This document shows, in pieces, positions 26,226 to 34,904 of a stretch of 64,000 bases of DNA (position 1 is its first letter; each line of letters begins with the position of its first letter). The notes beneath the pieces are model-generated. The model was given only the letters and a program-made list of their open reading frames with translations. It did not search any database and was not told the DNA's origin. The stretch comes from Kangiella koreensis DSM 16069 (lineage in GTDB: Bacteria > Pseudomonadota > Gammaproteobacteria > Enterobacterales > Kangiellaceae). The stretch lies in assembly GCF_000024085.1 (NCBI RefSeq), contig NC_013166.1, positions 1,550,001-1,614,000 of the forward strand, written 5' to 3'. A program made the position numbers and the translations under genes.

Positions 26226-26783
26226 TTAATTTTGAATAAAACAAACTCCAGTACCACCATGTCCGCAATAACCTGCTGGATTTTTTGAGAGATATTGTTG
26301 ATGGTACTCTTCAGCTAAATAATAAGTTTTAAAAGCTTCTATCTCCGTAGTAATGCTCGGATAACCCTTAGCGCTCAAAAGTTTTTGATATTCTTCTCGA
26401 CTGGTCTCCGCCAGTTCCTGCTGCGTTAGATCATGAGCTAATATTACAGAGCGATATTGAGTCCCAATATCATTACCCTGGCGCATGCCTTGAGTGGGGT
26501 CATGATTTTCCCAAAACAGTTGCAACAAGTCCTGATAAGAAATAACGCTGGGGTCATAGATAATTTGCACAGCTTCGGCATGCCCTGTAACACCAGCACA
26601 GACCTGCTCATAGGAAGGGTTCTCGAAGTCAGAACCAGCATAACCAACACTAGTCATAACGACGCCATCTTGTTGCCAAAATAGTTTTTCTGCCCCCCAG
26701 AAGCATCCCAGAGCAAAGGTCGCGATCTCCTGCCCTGCTTCAGGCTGGGTCATTATCGTCTTATGAAATACATGATGGTTCAT
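26226..26783 (-). CDS. msrA: Peptide methionine sulfoxide reductase MsrA
   Basis: A 185-residue repair enzyme that reduces S-methionine sulfoxide. The catalytic motif GCFWGAE is present, with [27 protein letters not shown] and [19 protein letters not shown]. The C-terminal [10 protein letters not shown] offers the resolving Cys. The longest frame starts at 26807, but the ATG at 26783 has GGAG seven bases upstream. It is first in a two-gene unit with the AhpD-like gene. Confidence 0.93.
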   Translation of the reverse strand: MNHHVFHKTIMTQPEAGQEIATFALGCFWGAEKLFWQQDGVVMTSVGYAGSDFENPSYEQVCAGVTGHAEAVQIIYDPSVISYQDLLQLFWENHDPTQGMRQGNDIGTQYRSVILAHDLTQQELAETSREEYQKLLSAKGYPSITTEIEAFKTYYLAEEYHQQYLSKNPAGYCGHGGTGVCFIQN

Positions 26784-26838
26784 GAAAGAACTCCAAGGGT
26801 TATCCAACTGTTAGAGTATCAGTTAATGGTAATGTTAC

Positions 26839-26868
26839 AAAAAAGGCTTTCCGAAGAAAGCCTTTTTT
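26839..26868 (-). terminator. Terminator after M1 peptidase gene
   Basis: AAAAAAGGCTTTC-CGAA-GAAAGCCTTTTTT stem between the M1 peptidase stop codon and msrA. A/T tracts on both sides would allow either direction, but only the minus-strand peptidase gene ends here. Confidence 0.8.
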
Positions 26869-26890
26869 GCGAAACGTTAGTAACAAATGG

Positions 26891-28843
26891 TTATTTGTTT
26901 ACAATATCGTCAAGTGTTGCTTGCGCAAGAGGATGGTAGCCTGGACGAGCAACCTTATAAACGCGCTTGGCAAATTCGGCTCCCTGCTCTGTTTCCATAA
27001 GCTGCTTATAAAGTGGCACAATTAATTTACGTCGGCCAATGCTAATCAGGTAACTTTCAAGGCGCGGCATGACCACGTCATAGCCAGTTTTTAATGACAA
27101 TAATAACCAGGCATGAGCGATTTCATTGTTAGTTGACTCAGTCAATTTGAACTCCATATCCATCGCCACCATGTCATCATTAGACATACCTGCCGGAAGG
27201 TTATTAATGAAATGCAACCACTCATGAACCGTCCATTTTTCAGTTCCAAGCTGGGCTAAGGTGATTTCACCGCTGAGAAGCTGCTTGGTTTTTTGATTAA
27301 CAATGTTAAAAGCATCTGATGTTGGATTTGGCATCATCTCTGGCAACATGGGTTCATGAATCCAGATACGGATTTGCTCATCAGTTACAACACCTGGATG
27401 TTTATCTAAAAGGTTTTCTTTTAGGTAAGCTTCAAACTGTTGAGTAGTTATACTTTGGAAAGAAAAGTGATCGAAATAATTAACTAAGAACGCATCAAAA
27501 ACTTCACGACCAAACTTCTCTTCCAGCCAAACCAGAAACATTTGACCTTTAGTGTATGGCACAGTTGAGAAAGCATCATCAGGGTCAGCACCTTTCAAAT
27601 CCACATTTAAAACCGTATATTCTTTTGGTAAATCCTGAACTGCCTGGCGCAAATCCTGAACCGCTAAAGATTGCTCCATTAGAGCGCGTTCGCGGCCAAA
27701 TAGCTCCTCCATAATGCGATTTTCAACGTAAGAAGTGAAGCCTTCATTGAGCCAAAAATCATGCCAGTTAGCATTAGTCACCAAATTGCCTGACCAGGAA
27801 TGAGCCAACTCGTGAGCAATCAAACTAACGAGACTTTTGTCACCCGCAATAACGGTTGGCGTAATAAATGACAAACGAGGATTCTCCATACCACCATAAG
27901 GAAATGCAGGAGGTAAAATCAACAAATCATAACGCCCCCAGCGATATGGGCCATAAAGCTCCTCGGTAACTTTGACCATCTCTTCAGTGTCATCAAACTC
28001 AGCAACAGCTGCATCTAAGATTGCAGGTTCGGCATAAACACCGGTTCTATTGCTCATAGCCTTAAACTTCAGGTCACCGACGCCAATTGCAATAAGGTAG
28101 GTAGGGATAGCCTGTGGCATTTCGAAGCTGTACTCACCATCAAGCTCTGTGTCCGGCTCATTAAAGGCACTCATCACGGCCAATAATTCTTTTGGAGTGC
28201 GAATCGTTGCATTATAGGTAACACGCACCGCTGGGCTATCTTGAACTGGCACAAAACTACGTGCATGGATGGCTTGGGCCTGGCTGTACATAAATGGATG
28301 CTTTTTACCATCGGTTTGCTCAGGCGTTAGCCATTGCAGTCCGCTGGCTTGTGGTTGAGTTGCATAATGAACACGAACCTTATCAACACCCTCTTCTAAA
28401 GTTACTGTCAACTTTGAGCCCATGACATCATCTTTTTCAGCCAGCTCAAACTCACCAGCAACCCACTGATCATTTTGATAGAGCTCCACCTTCGAAACAT
28501 CAATATCGCGTGTATCAAGCACTAACGCGCTGACATCATCTTTCAAACGATCAAAACTCAAGTCAACGTGCCCTTTAAGCGACTTCGCTGCAAAGTCTAC
28601 AGTTAGATCTAGGTCTAGATGTTCAAGTTTTACTTCATGAAGGTTGCCATAAGTATGGTCATCGATTGGATTATGCGCTTTACGTTTTTCAACCGACTCC
28701 ACTTTACTAACTTCGACTTCTTTGGTTTCAACTTGAGAAACGGCAGTTTCCTGTTTACTTTTCTCATCCGAACCATCTTGCTGACATCCTGCTAAGGCAG
28801 CCATCACCGCCAACGAGCAGAACAAGGTATGTTGTATTTTCAT
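26891..28843 (-). CDS. Lipoprotein M1 aminopeptidase (LTA4-hydrolase-like)
   Basis: A 650-residue zinc aminopeptidase, lipid-anchored at Cys20 (lipobox LAGC). After a charged linker (residues 25-65) comes the M1 N-terminal beta domain, the substrate motif YGGMENPRLSF and the zinc site HELAHSWSGN..WLNEGFTSYVE. The C-terminal helical domain (about 500-640) matches the leukotriene-A4-hydrolase C-terminal type. It probably cleaves N-terminal residues of peptides in the periplasm or at the outer membrane. It is separate from cytoplasmic PepN encoded at 48.8 kb. Confidence 0.9.
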   Translation of the reverse strand: MKIQHTLFCSLAVMAALAGCQQDGSDEKSKQETAVSQVETKEVEVSKVESVEKRKAHNPIDDHTYGNLHEVKLEHLDLDLTVDFAAKSLKGHVDLSFDRLKDDVSALVLDTRDIDVSKVELYQNDQWVAGEFELAEKDDVMGSKLTVTLEEGVDKVRVHYATQPQASGLQWLTPEQTDGKKHPFMYSQAQAIHARSFVPVQDSPAVRVTYNATIRTPKELLAVMSAFNEPDTELDGEYSFEMPQAIPTYLIAIGVGDLKFKAMSNRTGVYAEPAILDAAVAEFDDTEEMVKVTEELYGPYRWGRYDLLILPPAFPYGGMENPRLSFITPTVIAGDKSLVSLIAHELAHSWSGNLVTNANWHDFWLNEGFTSYVENRIMEELFGRERALMEQSLAVQDLRQAVQDLPKEYTVLNVDLKGADPDDAFSTVPYTKGQMFLVWLEEKFGREVFDAFLVNYFDHFSFQSITTQQFEAYLKENLLDKHPGVVTDEQIRIWIHEPMLPEMMPNPTSDAFNIVNQKTKQLLSGEITLAQLGTEKWTVHEWLHFINNLPAGMSNDDMVAMDMEFKLTESTNNEIAHAWLLLSLKTGYDVVMPRLESYLISIGRRKLIVPLYKQLMETEQGAEFAKRVYKVARPGYHPLAQATLDDIVNK

Positions 28844-29200
28844 TCTAGTTACCGTGAAATTGAAAGTCTGTCATTTAAGCAACAAACAATTTATCTGTAA
28901 AGGCTTTACCACAATGGCCTATTGACGCTTGTTGAAAGGCAGTGCTAATGTAGCTTTTATCGAAGGCTTTGATATCAAAGAGTTACAAAGTCTCTGAATG
29001 AAGTTTGGCAGTTAAGTTTATGATTTTAATCAGGCTCTTTTATTTTATTACCATTAACTCTGCCACATTTTTTAACCCTGTTTAGTGCTATGCTCGGTCA
29101 AACATAAGAGGTTGTTAATCGACTTTTAGAGTCGTCAATAAAACCCAATGACATCTGTTTGACAAGAAGCCGTTAAGCACAACACCTTAAGGACTGACTT
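28844..29200. other. Non-coding gap with palindrome
   Basis: A 357-bp divergent region without a supported gene. It holds a perfect 14-bp palindrome CTTTGATATCAAAG (28967-28980) and a TTGACA at 29159-29164 that could serve the plus-strand gene. The rest is A/T-rich and presumably carries promoters for both flanking genes. Confidence 0.5.
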
Positions 29201-30019
29201 ATGCCATCACAAGGTAGCGGCAATTTTGAACGTGGTTACATTATTCCGATTGGCGGATGTCTAAATTCAGTCAGTGACCGAGTTGCTGAGGAAATGCGCA
29301 GTATTTGTCTGACCTCTAAAGCAAATGCTTTAATCTTAAACATCAGCGAAGACCCGCAAGAAACTGAGCTTGAGCAAGTTTTAATCAATAACGGTTTCGC
29401 TCAATGTGAGACTCATGTTGTACGCAGTCGCCAGGATGCCTCAAGCCCAATCACCCTACAGCACCTCGTCGGAGTTGACCTGGTAGTTATTATTGGTGAG
29501 CGCCCATTGCAGATTTCTACGTTAATTGGTGGCACATCATTAGCCAAACAACTTCGTAAGCTCAACGCTGATGGTACTCATGTTGCTGGTTTGTATGGTG
29601 CGGCAGCTCTGCTTAGCGAGCACATGATTGCTGGAGGCAATGAAGCTAATATTCCAACCCAAGCTGGAGTAACTATGGCGCCGGGACTTGGACTGACCAA
29701 TCGTTTTATGGTGGATTATCACTTTAAACAACAAGGAAGACTCGGCAGGCTTTTGACAGCTTTGTCTTATAACCCATTTACTATCGGGGTAGGAATTGAT
29801 GATGGTACGGCTTTATTTATAAGTCCTAAGGACGAATTACAGGTCTACGGAGGTGGCGCAGCTACTTTGATTGATCCCTGTAATCTTCAATATTCGTCCA
29901 TGGGGTCAGCGGGAAGTGGAGATCCAATTTCCTTGTTTGGCCTACAAATGCACATTTTGGCTGAAGGAGCTCGCTTTAGTGTCGGAGAACGTAATGCGTT
30001 TGATGAACACTGGGCCTAA
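29201..30019 (+). CDS. Cyanophycinase-like protein lacking catalytic Ser
   Basis: A 272-residue protein of the peptidase S51/cyanophycinase fold. Similarity is clear in SEHMIAGGNE, GLGL..NRFMVDYHF..QGRLGRLL and GVGIDDGTALFI. The nucleophile-elbow motif, normally GTSAGA, reads GLYGAA, so Tyr132 stands where the nucleophilic Ser should be. The usual GGDQ loop reads GERP, and DQHF reads DYHF, although the His is kept. The enzyme is therefore probably not a peptidase; a binding or regulatory role is inferred. The GC-typical ATG follows TTAAGGA. No cyanophycin synthetase gene lies in the window. Confidence 0.82.
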   Translation: MPSQGSGNFERGYIIPIGGCLNSVSDRVAEEMRSICLTSKANALILNISEDPQETELEQVLINNGFAQCETHVVRSRQDASSPITLQHLVGVDLVVIIGERPLQISTLIGGTSLAKQLRKLNADGTHVAGLYGAAALLSEHMIAGGNEANIPTQAGVTMAPGLGLTNRFMVDYHFKQQGRLGRLLTALSYNPFTIGVGIDDGTALFISPKDELQVYGGGAATLIDPCNLQYSSMGSAGSGDPISLFGLQMHILAEGARFSVGERNAFDEHWA

Positions 30020-30078
30020 CGAGAATCCACAAGCCAAAGATTGAGTAACAAATTTAACTGACAATTGGGTAATTATCG

Positions 30079-30660
30079 ATGACAAAACATCTAGCCAAAA
30101 CTTTAACACTTGCGTTTTCTACACTACTCTTTGTTGCTTGTAAACCAGCAACCGTGGCTCAGACTGATGAAGCCCCAAGTAAACCAATCGCCCCCACTAA
30201 ATCGGTAAACATTGGTGCCAGCAACTATATGACGGTTCCTAGTCATTGGAGCATAAAACCTTCCATCATGCCTAAAGGCTTTGTCAGCTATACGATTAAA
30301 GACAAAAGTTTACACATGGTGATAAGCGGTTATGCAGCCGAACGCTCGAGTTTTAATCATGATAAAAGCCGAAAAGACCTAAAAAATGTAACTCTACTTT
30401 ATCGTGCCGGCGCTGCTAATAAAGAGCAAAAGTATTTATCGCTGGACGATAACCATAAAGTCGGTGGCTACACTAACTATACTTGCCGAACTGCTAAGAA
30501 ATGTTATCAGGTATTTCCTCTTTCGCACTGGCAATCAGTGATCGCATCAGACTTCTATGTTGGAGGCATGAAGTACACTATTACTGCTGGTGTTGACGAT
30601 TTGAACGGCGTTCATGCGCAGCAAATTTTAAATGCGATCAAAAGTATTGAGTCTAAATAA
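30079..30660 (+). CDS. Lipoprotein of unknown function
   Basis: A 193-residue predicted lipoprotein (lipobox LFVAC, lipidated Cys at about residue 21). A Pro/Thr/Ala-rich linker (residues 22-50) precedes a domain of about 140 residues with the pattern YMTVPSHWSIKPS, two Cys in YTCRTAKKCYQVFP that could form a disulfide, and VGGMKYTITAGVDDLNG. I do not recognise a family. It is 59 bp behind the cyanophycinase-like gene and could share its transcript. Confidence 0.65.
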   Translation: MTKHLAKTLTLAFSTLLFVACKPATVAQTDEAPSKPIAPTKSVNIGASNYMTVPSHWSIKPSIMPKGFVSYTIKDKSLHMVISGYAAERSSFNHDKSRKDLKNVTLLYRAGAANKEQKYLSLDDNHKVGGYTNYTCRTAKKCYQVFPLSHWQSVIASDFYVGGMKYTITAGVDDLNGVHAQQILNAIKSIESK

Positions 30661-30688
30661 TCCTGCAGTCAAAAAAATTTACCGACAC

Positions 30689-30717
30689 AAAAAAGCCTGC
30701 TATTTGCAGGCTTTTTT
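30689..30717. terminator. Bidirectional terminator
   Basis: AAAAGCCTGC-TATTT-GCAGGCTTTTTT between the converging lipoprotein and gltX genes. Confidence 0.85.
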
Positions 30718-30754
30718 GATTCTGGAGTTGTAACGTCCCGAGATAGGCAAATAA

Positions 30755-32173
30755 TTAGGCTTGCGCTTCTCGCACAGCAATAAAAGCTAATGCCTTTTCG
30801 ATGCGATTCAACACACGCTCTTTACCAATCCACTCAAGCGTAATACCAAGATCAGGAGACATACCAGCGCCAGTAACGGCTACTCTAAGTGGCATGCCAA
30901 CTTTACCCATGCCAATCTCTAACTCTTCGGCTGTGGCGCTTACAAGACTATGCAGGGACTCTGCTGTCCAGTCGTTCGCTTGTACAAGTTTAGACTTAAT
31001 CACTTCGAGAGGCTCTCTTGCAACAGGGCGCAAATGTTTTTTGGCTGCTCCAGCATCGAACTCTTCAAAGTCATGGTAAAAATATCGAACTGCTGACGCT
31101 AATTCTTTAAGCGTTTTAACGCGCTCGGCCATTTCTGGAATTAATAGCTTGATGTTAGGTCCATTACTGGTATCTACTGCCTGCTGATCCAGATGCCATT
31201 GCAAGTGCTTAATAACCTCTTCTGCTGGCAACTCTTTCATGTAATGTTGATTCAGCCAATTCAGCTTGTCGGTATTGAATGCAGAAGGTGCACGATTGAC
31301 GTCTGTTAAATCAAAGTACTCTATCATTTCCTCCACCGAGAACACTTCCTGATCACCATGCGACCAACCTAAGCGGACCAGATAGTTCAGCAACGCCTGC
31401 GGCAAGTATCCATCATCGCGATACTGCATAACACTGACCGCACCGTGACGCTTCGATAAACGTTTACCATCATCACCTAAGATCATCGGAACATGTGCAT
31501 ACAAAGGTACATCACGGCCAAGAGCCTTAATCATGTTGATTTGGCGAGGTGTATTGTTCACATGATCATCACCACGAATGACATGTGTTATTTCCATGTC
31601 TAAATCATCTACAACCACAGTGAAATTATAAGTTGGTGTACCATCGGTGCGGGCAATAATCAAATCATCTATTTCGCTGTTATTAACTGAGATTTGTCCT
31701 TTTATGAGATCATCAAAAACAACAGTGCCCTCTTTTGGGTTTTTAAATCGAATCACGTGAGGTTTTGATAAATCCTGCTCTGCTTCACTTAAACCACGAC
31801 AATGACCGTCATAACCGATGTTCTGCTTGTTGGCTTGTTGCTCTTCACGCAAGGCATCCAATCGCTCTTTCGAACAGTAACAGCGATAGGCCTGACCTTT
31901 ATCCAGCATTTCACCAATTACTTCTTTGTATCGTTCGAAACGCCTAGTTTGATAATAAGGACCTTCGTCGTGCTCTAAATGCAACCACTGCATGCCGTCA
32001 AGAATAGCTTGTACTGATTCATCCGTTGAACGCTCACGATCAGTGTCTTCGATTCTCAATACGAAAGTACCTTGATGCTTTTTAGCATAGAGCCAACAAT
32101 AAAGAGCTGTTCGAGCGCCACCAACGTGTAGATAACCGGTTGGGCTTGGAGCAAAGCGTGTTTTTACAGTCAT
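30755..32173 (-). CDS. gltX: Glutamyl-tRNA synthetase
   Basis: A 472-residue class I aminoacyl-tRNA synthetase charging tRNA-Glu. The HIGH-type motif is in [18 protein letters not shown] and the KMSKS-type motif in [17 protein letters not shown] zinc-site-like [13 protein letters not shown] region is present, as in E. coli GluRS. Length agrees with the family (about 470). It is divergent from the tRNA-Val gene at 32.4 kb. Confidence 0.97.
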   Translation of the reverse strand: MTVKTRFAPSPTGYLHVGGARTALYCWLYAKKHQGTFVLRIEDTDRERSTDESVQAILDGMQWLHLEHDEGPYYQTRRFERYKEVIGEMLDKGQAYRCYCSKERLDALREEQQANKQNIGYDGHCRGLSEAEQDLSKPHVIRFKNPKEGTVVFDDLIKGQISVNNSEIDDLIIARTDGTPTYNFTVVVDDLDMEITHVIRGDDHVNNTPRQINMIKALGRDVPLYAHVPMILGDDGKRLSKRHGAVSVMQYRDDGYLPQALLNYLVRLGWSHGDQEVFSVEEMIEYFDLTDVNRAPSAFNTDKLNWLNQHYMKELPAEEVIKHLQWHLDQQAVDTSNGPNIKLLIPEMAERVKTLKELASAVRYFYHDFEEFDAGAAKKHLRPVAREPLEVIKSKLVQANDWTAESLHSLVSATAEELEIGMGKVGMPLRVAVTGAGMSPDLGITLEWIGKERVLNRIEKALAFIAVREAQA

Positions 32174-32333
32174 ATTAGGTCTGTTATTGGTTGTGAAGTA
32201 AAAGTGCCGCTATTCTAGCAAGAGGCCCTGCTTTACAAAACCTCTTTCAGCGATTTGTTATGGCTGATTTCGTTACCTGCTGATTAATTGTTAATCAAAA
32301 CTATGTTTTTCTGAGGATTTACTCAAAAAGTTG

Positions 32334-32361
32334 TTGACCTAACCGATAACCACTTTATAAT
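32334..32361 (+). promoter_or_regulatory. Strong promoter of tRNA-Val
   Basis: TTGACC (32334-32339), 16-bp spacer, perfect TATAAT (32356-32361) and GC-rich discriminator GCGCTCC, typical of stable-RNA promoters. It lies about 30 bp before the mature tRNA 5' end. Confidence 0.8.
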
Positions 32362-32392
32362 GCGCTCCGTTCTTAACGAACAGATGGAATTT

Positions 32393-32468
32393 GGGTGGTT
32401 AGCTCAGTTGGGAGAGCATCGCCCTTACAAGGCGAGGGTCACTGGTTCGAGCCCAGTACCACCCACCA
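32393..32468 (+). tRNA. tRNA-Val (TAC)
   Basis: A 76-nt gene with encoded CCA. The acceptor stem is GGGTGGT/ACCACCC, anticodon stem TCGCC/GGCGA with loop CTTACAA giving anticodon TAC, and T-arm CTGG-TTCGAGC-CCAG. U34 of this tRNA belongs to the class modified to cmo5U by CmoA/CmoB, which are encoded at 12.7-14.5 kb. Confidence 0.97.
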
Positions 32469-32529
32469 AACTCCATCCCCTTACGATATATTTGATGTAT
32501 ATTGTATGATGTATTGATAAGAGTATTTT

Positions 32530-32559
32530 GAGCTTCTGAATTTCAGAAGCTTTTTTTTT
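32530..32559 (+). terminator. Terminator of tRNA-Val transcript
   Basis: AGCTTCTGAA/TTTCAGAAGCT perfect stem followed by a run of nine or more T, 62 bp past the tRNA-Val CCA. Confidence 0.85.
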
Positions 32560-32705
32560 GCTTGTCACTTTTTGCTCACAGATGCTCATAGTTCCCCACC
32601 CCCACTATTTTTTGCTCTCAAGAGCGCTCGTGCATTCCTTTTAGCGGCCAGCTCTGGCACAATATGCGCCTATTTAGCTTATTCCACCAGCCCTGTAAAT
32701 TGCTC

Positions 32706-34097
32706 ATGTCTTCAGATACTTATATCGCTCAGTTACGCACCCTACTTGATGATGACTGCTTGCTTACTGATAAAGATTCTCTTGACCACTATGGTAAAGA
32801 CTGGACCAACATCAAACAGCCAGCCCCCCTAGCAATTGCATTGCCTAAAACCACCGAGCAAGTCCAGGCCCTAATTCTATGGGCTAACGACAATCAAATT
32901 GCAATCGTCCCCTCTGGCGGTCGAACTGGCTTGAGTGGTGGCGCTGTTGCCGCTAACGGCGAACTGGTCGTCGCATTGGACAAGATGAACAAAGTCATTG
33001 AGTTCAACCCAGGCAGTCAGCAAGTAAAATGCCAGGCAGGCGCTATTACCGAACAAATCCAGCAGTTTGCCGAAGACAATGATCTTTATTATCCGGTCGA
33101 TTTTGCATCCAGTGGCTCAAGCCAAATCGGTGGCAATATTGCGACAAATGCTGGTGGTATTAAAGTTATCCGTTATGGGCTCACTCGTGACTGGGTACAA
33201 GGTTTAACTGTAGTAACAGGCAAAGGTGACATTCTGGAATTGAACAAGGGCTTGGTAAAAAATGCTACCGGCTATGATCTGCGTCACCTGTTCATTGGTA
33301 GTGAGGGTACCTTGGGAATCGTTACAGAAGCCACCCTTAAACTAACCCGCAAACCCGTCAATTTAACGGTATTGCTGTTAGCCATTCCCAACCTTGATAG
33401 CTTAATGCCGATTCTCCAGCAGTTCCAAAAAGCCGTTGACCTGACAGCCTTTGAGTTCTTCTCTGACGAAGCCTTAGAAAAGGTCATGGCTCATCACAAC
33501 CTTGCCTGCCCTGTTCAGCAACGCGCGCCTTACTACTGCTTGCTAGAATTTGACGCCGCCAGTGAAGATATCCTCGAAGCAGCCTTGGCAGAGTTTGAAA
33601 CAGGCCTTGGTAATGAACAGATTCTTGATGGAACTATGAGCCAAAGTCAGCAGCAGGTTGAAGATTTGTGGAAATATCGAGAGTTTATATCCGAAACCAT
33701 TTCCGGTCGCAAACCTTATAAAAATGATATTTCAGTTACACCAGAAAAAATTACAAAATTTTTAACAGGCGTGAATGATATTGTCGCTAAAGACTACCCT
33801 GACTTTGAAGTCATTTGGTTTGGTCATATTGGAGATGGTAATTTACACCTCAACATTCTTGCGCCAGAGGATATGGACTACCAAGAGTTTACTGAGTCTT
33901 GTGAGCAGGTTAACCCTAAAATATTTACTTTGCTTCAGGAGCTCGGTGGTAGCATTTCAGCAGAGCACGGTGTTGGTCTTCTTAAGAAGCCTTACTTAAA
34001 CTTCACACGAAGTGATACTGAAATTAGCTATTTAAAAGCTATCAAGCATGCTTTTGATCCGAAAGGAATAATGAATCCCGGTAAGGTTATTGATTAA
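32706..34097 (+). CDS. FAD-linked 2-hydroxyacid dehydrogenase (D2HGDH-like)
   Basis: A 463-residue flavoprotein of the GlcD/D-lactate/D-2-hydroxyglutarate dehydrogenase family. The PP-loop FAD motif is VPSGGRTGLSGGAVA, with FASSGSSQIGGNIATNAGGIKVIRYG. The C-terminal metal and substrate motifs are WFGHIGDGNLHLNI and SAEHGVGLLKK. The single-subunit form and length suit D-2-hydroxyglutarate dehydrogenase, which removes the by-product of SerA, but D-lactate or glycolate cannot be excluded. An upstream ATG (32664) is possible; 32706 fits homologues better, though neither has a clear ribosome binding site. Its stop overlaps the next start (TAATG). Confidence 0.82.
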   Translation: MSSDTYIAQLRTLLDDDCLLTDKDSLDHYGKDWTNIKQPAPLAIALPKTTEQVQALILWANDNQIAIVPSGGRTGLSGGAVAANGELVVALDKMNKVIEFNPGSQQVKCQAGAITEQIQQFAEDNDLYYPVDFASSGSSQIGGNIATNAGGIKVIRYGLTRDWVQGLTVVTGKGDILELNKGLVKNATGYDLRHLFIGSEGTLGIVTEATLKLTRKPVNLTVLLLAIPNLDSLMPILQQFQKAVDLTAFEFFSDEALEKVMAHHNLACPVQQRAPYYCLLEFDAASEDILEAALAEFETGLGNEQILDGTMSQSQQQVEDLWKYREFISETISGRKPYKNDISVTPEKITKFLTGVNDIVAKDYPDFEVIWFGHIGDGNLHLNILAPEDMDYQEFTESCEQVNPKIFTLLQELGGSISAEHGVGLLKKPYLNFTRSDTEISYLKAIKHAFDPKGIMNPGKVID

Positions 34098-34888
34098 TGT
34101 TATTAGCTCTTAGCCTTGTTGCATTGCTTATTGGCCCCTTCTTAGTCGGCCTCTTCCCATATAATCGTAGACTCGATAACTTCCTGTTCGCTTTTGTTTT
34201 AGTGTCTGTTGGCGGACTACTATTGATTGATGTTCTGCCTGCAATTTGGCAACACATAGGTTATGCGCTAATCCCCGCAGTCTTGCTTGGCTTTTTTGGC
34301 CCCGGTTTAATCGAAGTAAGTTTTAGAAAAGCCGCAGATAAAGCACACAGCCTAGCGCTATTTTTAGGTATTACAGGGCTTATGATCCATTCTTTGCTGG
34401 ATGGCGCAGCCATTGTCACGAACGATACAAACCCGATGCTGGCATACGCAGTGATTCTTCACCGAATAGTCGTGGGTTTAAGCATCTGGTGGATTGTTCA
34501 ACCACAATGGGGGAACTTTAGAACCTGGCTGGTATTTGCCTTTATGTTCGTAACTACTGTGATTGGTTTCTACGCAGGGGAGCAACAGTTGACAGGGCTG
34601 CACAATAGCATTATAGATTATTTCCAGGCGTTTATATCAGGAACCTTGCTCCATGTGATTATTCACCGGCCTCATGTTGATGACCGTGGCCACATCCATC
34701 ATCATGACCACTCTATTCCAGTTTCAGTCATTCATGAAGGTCAAGACAATAAGCATCAGGAACATCATGCAGCAAACGAAGCTCCCCACTCACATGGATT
34801 TGTCATAAAACATAAAGGGTATTTTGCTACCGGAGTGATAGTCGCAACTGTTCTACTATATGTGTTGCATTTAATCCACCAACACTAA
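34097..34888 (+). CDS. ZIP-like integral membrane protein
   Basis: A 263-residue protein with about seven or eight membrane helices. Two motifs resemble the metal-binding helices of ZIP transporters: HSLLDGAAIV (compare HNFxDG in helix IV) and LHRIVVGLSIW (compare the HExxH helix V). A cytoplasmic or periplasmic loop is very rich in His (HVDDRGHIHHHDHS, then HQEHHAANEAPHSH), as in metal transporters. The canonical second motif is only partly kept, so transport of Zn or another divalent metal is inferred. It is translationally coupled to the FAD dehydrogenase gene. Confidence 0.6.
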   Translation: MLLALSLVALLIGPFLVGLFPYNRRLDNFLFAFVLVSVGGLLLIDVLPAIWQHIGYALIPAVLLGFFGPGLIEVSFRKAADKAHSLALFLGITGLMIHSLLDGAAIVTNDTNPMLAYAVILHRIVVGLSIWWIVQPQWGNFRTWLVFAFMFVTTVIGFYAGEQQLTGLHNSIIDYFQAFISGTLLHVIIHRPHVDDRGHIHHHDHSIPVSVIHEGQDNKHQEHHAANEAPHSHGFVIKHKGYFATGVIVATVLLYVLHLIHQH

Positions 34889-34904
34889 ATAACGGCCCAG
34901 AGCA

